This document shows positions 21,938 to 30,471 of a stretch of DNA of 30,795 bases, one piece after another. Location of the stretch: the NCBI GenBank assembly GCA_029204225.1, contig MU836298.1, positions 1 to 30,795 on the forward strand. The letters run 5' to 3'. The notes under the pieces are model-generated. The model ran no database searches, had not been told where the DNA came from, and saw only the letters and a list, made by a program, of their open reading frames with translations. The translations under genes were made by a program, and so were the position numbers. The first letter of the stretch is position 1; the number at the start of each line of letters is the position of its first letter. Source of the stretch: Diphasiastrum complanatum (lineage: Eukaryota > Streptophyta > Lycopodiopsida > Lycopodiales > Lycopodiaceae).

Positions 21938-22681
21938 CTACCTAAGGTTACCATGCATTTTGATCCATCTAAGTGAAAAATTTTCATCAATCTTGAGCTA
22001 GAAGTTGTCAAGGCCCATTTTCCTAGCTATCTTGTTCAATCTTGGATCAAAAGAGATCAAAAGGACATTGATTGGGTCTGACTTGGTACTGTACGGAATC
22101 AGGTGCTCAGACACATGTGAGGAACATCCAATTTCATTTTGGAAGTTCTCTCTCATGTTTGATCCATTTATCTTGCTTGATAGCTTGTTTTGAAGCTATT
22201 TTTGTCTAGTTTCTGTTACAATTAGTTTCATTCCATTTGGTTGAGCCAATCAAAAGTTATAAGCTTTTGAATAGGGTTAGTTAGGGCACCTAGACCTAGG
22301 TGGACACATTTGGTTTGGTCAAGAGATTGCTTGGTTGACCCAAAATCACAGTTGTATGCTTGCCAATCTCATCTATATGTGATCTAGGCACTGTTTTGAG
22401 ATCTTAGCCATTTTGTTTCATGCAATATCATTGTATTTGAGTCAAATTTGGTTTCTTAGTGTATTTCACACGTGCTAAGAGTGTTGGATCCTAACTTTGC
22501 CTATACTCCATCATTTGATGTGAAATAGATCTTGTTTTAGAGAGATTTGTGTAGCTAGTGAGAATCAATTCACAAATTGTTGTAAGATTTTTCATAGGAG
22601 GAGACAGTACTCAATTATTGGATCCTATTGAAAGTGTGTAACAACATTTATTGTTTATCATTTGAGTTTTCTTCACTTCAA
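21938..22681 (+). other. Untranslated leader of copia A
   Basis: About 745 bp between PBS and gag, conserved in B and C. It contains no ORF in phase with the polyprotein except the last 54 bp. Confidence 0.7.
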
Positions 22682-25477
22682 ATGTCTTCAATGGGTTCAT
22701 CCTTGTTGGAATCAAGTGAAAGATTGACCACTTCAAATTATTCAATTTGGAAAATGAGGATGGAGTCCATCTTGATCCTTCAAGACGTGATGGACATAGT
22801 TCTTGGCCTTGAAGAAGAACCACAAGTTCTTAAAGAGGTTCAAAAATACAAAAAGAGAGCTAGGATGGCTCTCCACTACATTAAGATGAATGTCTCTAAT
22901 GAGATATTGAGGGAGATAGGTACTTGTACAACAACCAAAGAAGCTTGGGATTGTCTCAAGACTATCTATGAGGCTAAGAATACCTCTAGGCTTCTCACTC
23001 TTAGGAATCAAATCTTTCAAAGTAGCCAAAAGAGTGATGAGAGTGCATCTAGTTATGTTTTGAGAGTAAAAGATATTCATAGAGAGCTTGCTTGTATTGG
23101 TGATTCCATCAATCAAAATGAGCTAGTTGAAGTCATTCTCAATGGCTTGAGAAGTGAATTTGATAATCTTGTCCAATCCTATGTCATTAAGGAGGAGCTA
23201 CCAAGTTTGGAGGCTTTCCAAAGTGTGATAATTTCAAAAGAATCAAGACAAGAGTATAAGCTCTTGAAGATGGACAAGCTTTTTCTCTCACTCTTTGCCA
23301 AGGATAAGCACAAAGAGAGGAGCAAGAACCAACATCAACAATCCTCAAGCAAGGACAAAGTCAAATCCAAAGACAAAGATGAGGAGGAAGATGATTCCTC
23401 TAATGCTTCATCATCCAAGCTCAAGAAGAAGAAGAAGAAGATCGAGTGCTTTTATTGTGGCAAGAAAGGTCATTATGCCACCAATTGCTTAAAAAAGAAG
23501 AATCAACTCAAGCAAGCCAATATTACCAATGAGAAGGAAGACACTATTGCAAGTGATGGAGAGGGATCTCTTATGGTCTCTAGTTTCTCATCTACTCCTT
23601 TCAAGAAGGACGGCCTATGGTATATTGATAGTGGAGCCTCTTCACATATGTGTAGCTCCAAGGACTCTTTCTCTTCTATTGCACCTTATGATGGAGTGAA
23701 GAAATCAATATACACTACAAATGATTTTGAATGTCCTATTGAAGGCATAGGGAACATTCCCTTGAAGCTTGCATCCTCTAAAGTTCTTTATCTCTCTAGA
23801 GTTCTTTATGTACCTAAGCTTACCAAGAATCTTATTAGTGTTGGCCAATTGCTTGATAATGGCCTTGATGTAAAATTCAATGTTGATACTTGCACTATCA
23901 AGAAGAATGATGAGATACTTGCATTAGGATCTAGATTTGGTGGAATCTATAAACTAGATCCAAATGAGTATGTGAATGCTTGTAATGTTGCTCTTGTGAA
24001 CAAGCTCTCTATGGAGGAATTATGGCATAGGAGGTTGGGACATCCCAACTACAAATCCATGCTCTCTATGATCAAAGAATTCAAAGCTATTGGCTTGCCA
24101 AAGTCATTCTCCAAGAAGATCAAGCCTTGTGAGGCTTGTGCTATTGATAAATCTCACAAAAAGCCATTTACAAGATCTTCTATCAAAAGCAAGCATCCTT
24201 TGGAGTTAATCCACTCGGATGTGCATTTCTCATCAACTACAAGCAAGGGAGGAGCCACTTGTTTTGTTACTTTCATTGATGATTACACAAGATTCACTTG
24301 GATATATCTTCTTGCTTCAAAATCTATGGTGTTTGATCATTTCCTTATTTTCAAAGCTTATGTAGAGAAGCAATTCTCATTCAAGATTAAAGCTCTTAGA
24401 AGTGATGGAGGTGGTGAATATATCTCCAATAAACTTCAAGACTTTTGTGAGCTTGAAGGCATTAAAAGAGAGTTTTCTTGTGCCTACTCTCCATCTCAAA
24501 ATGGAGTGGACAAGAGAAATAATAGATCTCTATGTGAATGTGCAAAATCTATGAGAATTGAGGCATCTTTGCCCAAAGATTTTTGGGGAGAATCCATTAA
24601 TTGTGCAAATTATCTTTGCAATAGGCTCCCACATATAGCTCTTGGAGAAAAGTCACCATATGAAATCTTATTTTTGAAGAAGCCTAAGGTTGATCACCTT
24701 AGAGTTTTTGGATGCTTATGCTTTGTCCATATTCCCTTGGAAACAAGGAAGAAGGAAGATCCTAGTGCATGCAAAGGGATCATGGTTGGATACTCATCCA
24801 CCAAGAAGGCCTATAGAGTCTTTATACTCTCTACTTCTCAAGTTATTGAAAGTAGAGATGTTGTCTTTCATGAAGATCAACACTCATCATTTGAAGAGGC
24901 CGAGATCAAGAAATCTATGGATGCATCATCAATTATTGATTTTGAAGACAATCATGATGTGATGGGGTCGAGATTTGAAGAAGACTCTCCTCGGATTTTT
25001 TCACCAAGAAGATCCATGAGAGATAGATCCGAGCCTAAGAGGCTCTCATATGTTGACAAAGGCAAACAAGTGGATCTTGATTCCACGAATTATGTTTTTT
25101 ATGTCTCTCATGAAGAGCCAAAGAATGTACAAGAGGCACTCAATACCAAGGAGTGGTTTGATGCCATGAAGCAAGAGTATGATGCATTGATCACCAACAA
25201 TACTTGGGAGCTTGTGGATCCTCCTTCCAACAAGCATGTGATTGGTTGCAAGTGGGTATTTCGGATCAAGTTCAATCATGATGGCACCATCAACAAGCAT
25301 AAAGCAAGATTATGTGCCAAAGGATTTGCTCAAATCCATGGTCTTGATTATGAGGAGACCTTTGCACCCGTTGCAAAGATGGTGACAGTAAGAATTCTTA
25401 TTTCTCTTGCTTGTTTTTTCAAGTGGAATGTGTTCCAATTAGATGTATCCAATACTTTTCTAAAATGGTTATCTTGA
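22682..25477 (+). pseudogene. Copia A gag-protease-integrase-RT (5' part of polyprotein)
   Basis: The start at 22682 (MSSMGSSLLESSERL) is preferred over the in-frame ATG at 22628 because it matches B and C. Domains in order: gag (about residues 10-200), Lys-rich linker, zinc knuckle CFYCGKKGHYATNC (about 256-269), protease WYIDSGASSHMC (about 313-324), pre-integrase ELWHRRLGHPNYKSM with CEAC, and the integrase core. The core keeps HSDV, DDYTRF and LRSDGGGEY, but the block normally GVAER.N reads GVDKRNN, placing Lys (codon 24512-24514) where the catalytic Glu belongs. RT follows with CKWVFRIKFNHDGT and LDYEETFAPVAKM up to QLDVSNTFL. The frame then ends at TGA 25475-25477 because of a one-base length change in the A-run at 25462-25465. 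Confidence 0.92.
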
Positions 25478-25490
25478 GGAGGAGATCTAT

Positions 25491-26657
25491 ATGGAACAAC
25501 CTCAAGGATTCATCAAGGATGAGTCCAAAGTGTGCTTGCTCTTCAAAAGTCTTTATGGACTCAAGCAAACACCAAGATCATGGTATTCAAGACTTAACTC
25601 TTTCCTTATCTCACTAGGATTTACTCTTAGTGACTATGATCCTTCCATGTATCTAAAGTTTGTTGATAGCAATATTGTCATTCTTCTAATTTATGTTGAT
25701 GACATTATTCTTTGTGGAAGTTGTATCAAGCTAGTTGATGAAACCAAGCTAGCACTTGGATGTGAGTTTAAAATGCAAGATCTAGGAGAGATACATTACA
25801 TCCTAGGCCTAGAAATTGATTTTTATGAAAATCATGTCTTTATATGCCAATCTAGATATGCTCACTCTATGTTGAAAAAATTCCATATGGAAAATTCTAA
25901 GAGCATAGATACTCCAATGGAGCAAATTGTAAAAGATCCTAATAAAGGTGATGAAAGATCCTTTGAGGACATCACACTTTTTAGGAATCTTGTAGGCTCC
26001 TTGATTTGGCTTACCATTACTAGGCCCGATCTTAGTTTTTGTGTGCACAAATTGAGTCAATTTATGCAAGAACCTAAGATCCATCATTGGAAGATGGCCA
26101 AGAGGATTCTAAGATATGTATCTTCATCTTGTGATTATGGTCTACTCTATCAAAGTGAAGATCTATCCGTTATTGGCTACTCGGATTCGGACTTTGCAAG
26201 TGACAAGATGGATCGAAAGTCTATTAGTGCATACACTATCTTTCTTGGAGGCAATATAATATCTTGGCTTTCCAAAAAGCAAGATACTATATCTCTCTCT
26301 TCATGTGAGGCCGAGTACAAAGCACTCACTACAACTACCAAAGAAGTGCTTTGGATCAAGAGGTTATTAATGGAACTAAAGTGCATCAAGGAGGATGATC
26401 TACCAATGATCAAATGTGATAATATCTCGGCCCAAGCTCTTGCCAATAATCCCATATTTCATGCAAGAAGCAAGCACATAGAAGTGGCACACCATTTTGT
26501 GAGAGAAAAGCTGATTGGAGGAGAAATCTATTTGGAGCATGTCAACTCGTCCTCTTGTATTGCCGATCTACTCACCAAGCCTTTAAGCAAAAGTGCTTTT
26601 ATCAAGCATAGATCTAATCTTGGAGTTATATCAAGATCAATGCTCAAATCTTCATAG
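25491..26657 (+). pseudogene. Copia A RT-RNase H (3' part of polyprotein)
   Basis: 388 codons in the next frame, continuing RT directly after the shift. Visible are SLYGLKQTPRSW, the catalytic box YVDDIIL, LGLEIDFYENHVFICQ, SLIWLTITRPDLSF and, in RNase H, GYSDSDFASD, SLSSCEAEYKAL and HARSKHIEVAHHFVRE. It ends in DLLTKPLSKSAF and a stop 18 bp before the 3' LTR. Apart from the upstream shift it looks intact. It cannot be made as part of the polyprotein unless ribosomes change frame near 25465. Confidence 0.92.
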
Positions 26658-26668
26658 ATAATTTTTTT

Positions 26669-26675
26669 GGAGGAG
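26669..26675 (+). promoter_or_regulatory. Polypurine tract of copia A
   Basis: GGAGGAG preceded by a T-run, immediately before the 3' LTR. Confidence 0.8.
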
Positions 26676-27453
26676 TGTGAAGAATTGAAAAAGATTATCT
26701 ATGTTAGATATAGGGGTCTTATGTTTTTTACATCAAGCATCTAGGTGTAGGATGTTGATAGGAATAAATTTGGCAGAGATGGCAAATTATGCATTTCCAC
26801 TTGTAATGCCACTATTGAGCCAAAATAGAGTAAGAGGCTAAACACTTGCTAATTAGAGTGTAGACAAGTGTAAAGTTTTTGTTTGATGAATTCCAAGAGG
26901 TCCAATAGAATATAGAAGTGGAACCTTGTGAGGTCCAATAGGAAATTGAGGTGTGCTTGAATATAGTCCAATAGAATTAAGAGGTGCATAGATCAATGAT
27001 CCAATAGGATCAAGAGGTGACAAAATGTGGTCCAATCATAGTTAAGCATAGTGGTAGCTCGTGGACCTACTAGTATCATTGTACTCCTCATTTTGGAAAT
27101 TAATTGATTTGGTGATTTCATGGATTTTGTGAGTTTTTGGATTTCTAGCTTTCTCTCTCTACCCAAGAGCTCTTGATGCATTTTCTCTCTCTACCCGAGG
27201 AGAGCAGCTTGTTTTTACTTAGATTATTTTTTGAATACTTCCCACACGTGGTTTTTACTTAGATTATTTTTTGAATACTTCCCACACGTGTGAGTGAGAG
27301 TTGGAAGTGATTGAATGCATGTAGTAGTGTGTTTTTGCCGTAGGATTCAAGATTGATCTTGAATCTCAATCTAGTCTTGATCTTGGTGCATCTACACACC
27401 TTAGGAGATCACAAGTACATGTAGTGGACAGTCCACACGTGTGAGAATCAACA
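26676..27453 (+). repeat. 3' LTR of copia A with 40-bp duplication
   Basis: 778 bp. It equals the 5' LTR plus one extra 40-bp unit (27211-27250 and 27251-27290), which begins GTTTTTACTTAG and ends CCCACACGTG. The nine base differences from the 5' LTR include one transversion (CATAG to CAGAG near 26779). Confidence 0.95.
27211..27290 (+). repeat. 40-bp perfect tandem duplication in the 3' LTR
   Basis: Two identical 40-bp units. The 5' LTR has a single copy with one base difference. The unit carries a CACGTG G-box core at its end, so the 3' LTR gains one more such core. Confidence 0.97.
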
Positions 27454-27458
27454 TTATT
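27454..27458. repeat. Target-site duplication TTATT of element A (right)
   Basis: It matches 21183-21187. Removing the element rejoins ...GACTTATT to GTCTTTTGC. Confidence 0.9.
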
Positions 27459-27479
27459 GTCTTTTGCAAACATTTGAGT

Positions 27480-28457
27480 AGAGGATGGTTGAAACTATAC
27501 TTGATGAATAATTTCTCCCCAAACCTGATAGATCTAGTGGCAGAGACCATTACATAAGTGCCCTTTACATTCCTTATAAAATACTCTTTTTTTTCATTGG
27601 TGCGTTCTTCAAACTTCACAATTCGTCAATAGAGGGTGGCCAATGGAACTATTTATATATGCAGCAATGTTTTCATGCACATCTGGACGTCCATCAATGT
27701 ATGTACGATTTGCCCTTGAGATGTTGCCTCCTTCTATGCGTTGCTCCTCTAAAGAACAAGCATTTGAATTTAAGCCATATACTTGCATCCTCCATTTGAA
27801 CATGCCACTCACCCCAATTGTATTGAGGTCCTACATATGGCATCAATGTCACAACACTATTTAAAGGGACCTCAATACTACTCAATGCAAAAAGGCCCAA
27901 ACCAGCCTCAGGAAAGTGTTCACTAGGCATGATCATGTACATTCAACCCCAATACGTAAATGGTGTTCCATTCAATTATAATGGTGATTGGAGTAGCCAA
28001 CACAAATTTCTACTTCTAATAAAAGTTTTAACTAAAGGTGACAAGCTAGGTGGAAGAGGAAGGTCAGACAAAGAACCTAGAATGTCTTTTGACACATCAA
28101 CAGTGTGTAGTAATTTGCAATTATCTTTCAAACTAGTCATAATACGTCCAAGACGTGTTCTCTTTTTTAAAGGGGTGGTCATGTTTGTGGAACCACGTGG
28201 AGTATCGTGGAGGACTCAGGTGCAACATCTAGGATAGGTGTGATTGGGAGGTAAGAACGTTCTAGAGATTTGGAGACATGGATTGAATCACAAGGCATTG
28301 ATGAACTAATTATATCATGCAAGGGGTCATCATCAACAAGAGCATCATCTAGGGCCAATGATGATCCAAAATCAATATTCATGTGATTTATCCTATCAAT
28401 AATATTCTCGATCTCTCTTGCAACTCTTTTTCTTGAAACCAACTTATGGTCCTTCTT
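27480..28457 (-). pseudogene. Decayed SET-domain protein gene
   Basis: On the minus strand an exon opens at 28457 after a good acceptor (TTTTGCAG). It starts KKDHKLVSRKRVAREIENII and continues through an acidic linker and a basic segment TTPLKKRTRLGRIM. The SET-like domain then spans three frames: PEAGLGLFALSSIEVPLNSV and MPYVG (27910-27830), then TYIDGRPDVHENIAAYINSS with TNCEV (27704-27612), then YFIRNVKGTYVMVSATRSIR and GEKLFIKYSF (27580-27490). These match the SET order G.GLFA, Y.G, DG, N.A.(Y)IN.S, NC, V.A.R.I..GE.L...Y. In-frame TAA and TGA lie upstream of the domain (about 27968 and 27943), and at least two frame changes fall inside it. SET proteins usually methylate histone lysines; this copy cannot. 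It may be a captured host gene or an accessory gene of the neighbouring CACTA element. Confidence 0.7.
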
Positions 28458-28487
28458 CTGCAAAAGTTGAAAATGTTAGATGTATCA

Positions 28488-28490
<3 letters not shown>

Positions 28491-28566
<76 letters not shown>
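28491..28566. repeat. (TC)38 microsatellite
   Basis: A perfect TC run of 76 bp, probably within an intron or the 5' leader of the SET pseudogene. Confidence 0.97.
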
Positions 28567-28569
<3 letters not shown>

Positions 28570-28618
28570 CATGAAACATAAATTAATATATAACACAAAC
28601 TGTAAACCAGTAGCATGA

Positions 28619-28680
28619 AACACACACACAAACACATACAAACACATGCACACACACACACACCCACCCACACCGACCCT
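28619..28680. repeat. Imperfect CA-rich microsatellite
   Basis: ACACAC and CCCACC runs with interruptions, next to the TC microsatellite. Confidence 0.85.
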
Positions 28681-28897
28681 AAACACACATGAAGAGAAAA
28701 ATAGAGAGAACATTATAGAGTGCTAATCGAAACTCCCGAACTACACAATTATATCCTACTCCAAAATGTCACCACATGCTCCCTCCCTACGACGTTTGGG
28801 CTTTTTTGTGGATCTCAAAAAACATTTGAACCATGCCGTGAACGGAGCATGAAATGAAATAGAGAAGAGAGAAGATTACTCTCTCCACAAGTTACAT

Positions 28898-28906
28898 CCT
28901 TTTATA
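28898..28906 (-). promoter_or_regulatory. TATA box upstream of SET pseudogene
   Basis: The minus strand reads TATAAAAGG. A CT-rich leader follows, so transcription toward the SET exons near 28870 is plausible. No good first coding exon is seen between 28870 and 28458: the ATG near 28850 hits a TGA after about a dozen codons. Confidence 0.45.
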
Positions 28907-29640
28907 ACAGGTCCAAACCCTATGACGAGCAATATGCATTCGCCCTTTCTATCTATGGTTGCTTTGTATGCAAGAAATCATATACTAGATAACACACCAT
29001 TGATCAACATCTTTATTACAATGCTAAATGATATTTCAACTAATTACTATGATTTCATATAAGGTTATATAGGTCACACACCAACAATTAAAAAGATTTA
29101 TCATATTTGTCACATATCACTAAGGTCCTCAATATAACATAAATACTTTTGATCATGAATCTAAATGACCCCATGCACCCATTTAAGAGGCCACATGAAA
29201 AAAGCAAAAAAAATTTATTTGACCATGTAATTATGTCATCAAATTATATCAAATCTATGACACCTAGATTATTAATAAACTAAATGTTTTATGACATCAC
29301 CGATTTGACATAATATTATGTCATAAAATCATAAAAAACTTGTCAAATTAGTTGTTTAATAGTAATATGTATTATTTCTTATCTCATGATTTTGTCTTGT
29401 ATGTCAAATCTCAAGAAAAATAAAATCTATAACAATATAAAACTAGTTTTAACAATTAAATACTACCATAATGATCTTTGAATTGATTTTTTTACATTTC
29501 ATCATATTAAAAAATATATTTTATGTAAAATCCTACAATAAAATATCCTCATAAAATCTAGAAAAAATCATGAGAATATTGAATGTCATTTGAAACATAC
29601 AAGCCCATGTGGGGGACCCTCTCACGTGCCAAGAGAGGAA
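28907..29640. other. AT-rich spacer without genes
   Basis: No coding signal. It contains an 18-bp perfect palindrome TGACATAATATTATGTCA at 29306-29323, nested in a wider dyad (TTTTATGACAT at 29287-29297 against ATGTCATAAAA at 29318-29328). In AT-rich DNA this may be fortuitous. Confidence 0.55.
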
Positions 29641-29648
29641 AAAAAAAC

Positions 29649-29714
29649 GCGTGGAACATCCACGTGTGGATATCGCGTGGATTATCCATGCGTTTCTGCG
29701 TGGATAATCCACGC
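29649..29714. repeat. Right cluster of palindromic motif 2
   Basis: Three palindromes lie in 66 bp: 29649-29665 (GCGTGGAACATCCACGT), 29675-29691 (GCGTGGATTATCCATGC) and 29698-29714 (GCGTGGATAATCCACGC, perfect). The first and third also occur, identical over 16 and 17 bases, at 15247 and 15335. It is followed by a CCAATAAAATAG segment that could serve as promoter for the ORF at 30049. Confidence 0.72.
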
Positions 29715-29744
29715 GAAACTTGAACGCCAATAAAATAGCATTTT

Positions 29745-30048
29745 CGCGAGCATTCTTGCTCCTCTTGTTTTGCTTTCAAATTTTATAGGTTTTCTAATCT
29801 AGTGTTTAGTGCTCTTGCTTGTATTGCTCTTCTAAGCTCTATAGATCTTGCTTGCTTGCTTTTGGTTGCTCTTCATTGCTAGTGATTTTGCTCTTGCTTT
29901 TGCTTGCTCTATTGATCTTGTTTGTTCTTGCTCACTATTAATCTATTGCTTTCTACTCATTGCTTACTCTTCTAATCTAAAAGTCTTCAATACTCTTTCA
30001 CTCCCATTCTCCACTACTTTCTAACTTTTAAAGTTTTTCTTTGATACA
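29745..30048 (+). other. Pyrimidine-rich leader with CTTGCTT repeats
   Basis: A run of degenerate TTGCTTGC, TGCTCTTG and similar units precedes the ATG at 30049. It looks like a plant 5' leader or a low-complexity promoter region. No ORF. Confidence 0.45.
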
Positions 30049-30321
30049 ATGTCTTCAAGTGGTAGGTCAAGTGCAAGGTCAAGTGGGAGACCATCTAGGA
30101 GAAGAGCTCATGAGGAGCCCAAAGAATATAATCAAGAGTGGTTTGAAAATCTATCTCCTCAACAAAGAGATAATTGTAATCCGAACCTCAAACATCCAAT
30201 CCACCATGTTTGCAATCATTTCGGATTTTCTCTATATATACTAATGGACGACGCTAAAATGTTTTTGGTTAAAGTTCTTACAGTTCTCTACATCCATGCG
30301 ATATTGATTCAGCGCACTTGA
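30049..30321 (+). CDS. Short Ser/Arg-rich ORF, function unknown
   Basis: 90 codons. The first 20 residues are Ser/Gly/Arg-rich (MSSSGRSSARSSGRPSRRRA), followed by a charged segment with NQEWFENLSPQQRDN and a His/Cys-containing stretch. I do not recognise it. The last third overlaps a TATATATA sequence and a CpG-rich motif belonging to the next unit, so the true protein may be shorter, spliced, or the remnant of a longer one. The basic start could suggest nucleic-acid binding or a nuclear signal; this is inference only. Upstream promoter-like elements and the position right of the palindrome cluster are the only context. Confidence 0.3.
   Translation: MSSSGRSSARSSGRPSRRRAHEEPKEYNQEWFENLSPQQRDNCNPNLKHPIHHVCNHFGFSLYILMDDAKMFLVKVLTVLYIHAILIQRT
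30233..30240 (+). promoter_or_regulatory. Possible TATA box of the H3-like gene
   Basis: TATATATA about 240 bp upstream of the ATG at 30472. The layout (TATA, motif-1-rich leader, ATG) parallels that of the ORF at 13734, where the distance is about 285 bp. Confidence 0.35.
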
Positions 30322-30463
30322 AACAAACTTCTTACAGTCCGCTATTACTCGTGCGCGCCCATCCGCTACCAGCTATCGGTTTGGTTGAGTTCAGGTATCA
30401 TTCGACGCGCTCGACCTAACTTCTGATCCTGGGTCCTCCTTCATCGCGCGCTGAGCCGATATT
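30300..30463. repeat. Right cluster of CpG-rich motif 1
   Basis: Copies lie at 30300-30320 (+, nearly the consensus), 30395-30413 (+, diverged) and 30446-30463 (-, AATATCGGCTCAGCGCGC when read on the minus strand). The last copy ends 8 bases before ATG 30472 and resembles the copy at 13708-13724 that ends 9 bases before ATG 13734. Embedded in DNA much richer in CpG than the rest of the window. Confidence 0.6.
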
Positions 30464-30471
30464 GGACATTA

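Larger units (their letters stand above)
21188..27453 (+). mobile_element. Complete, young Ty1/copia retrotransposon A
   Basis: 6266 bp on the plus strand. It has LTRs of 738 bp (21188-21925) and 778 bp (26676-27453), termini TGTGAAG...CAACA, TSD TTATT, a perfect PBS at 21926-21937 and a purine tract GGAGGAG at 26669-26675. Apart from a 40-bp tandem duplication in the 3' LTR, the LTRs differ at nine positions by eye (about 1.2%), eight of them transitions. This suggests a recent insertion followed by methylation-type decay. The coding region has every copia domain but carries a frameshift inside RT and a replaced integrase catalytic residue, so this copy is inactive. It lies between the TNP2 exons and the SET-domain pseudogene. 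Confidence 0.95.

Noticed and set aside
29306-29323. 18-bp palindrome as a functional operator or replication site
   Set aside because: It consists mostly of A and T in very AT-rich DNA, and nothing nearby gives it a role. Kept only as a note in the spacer entry.
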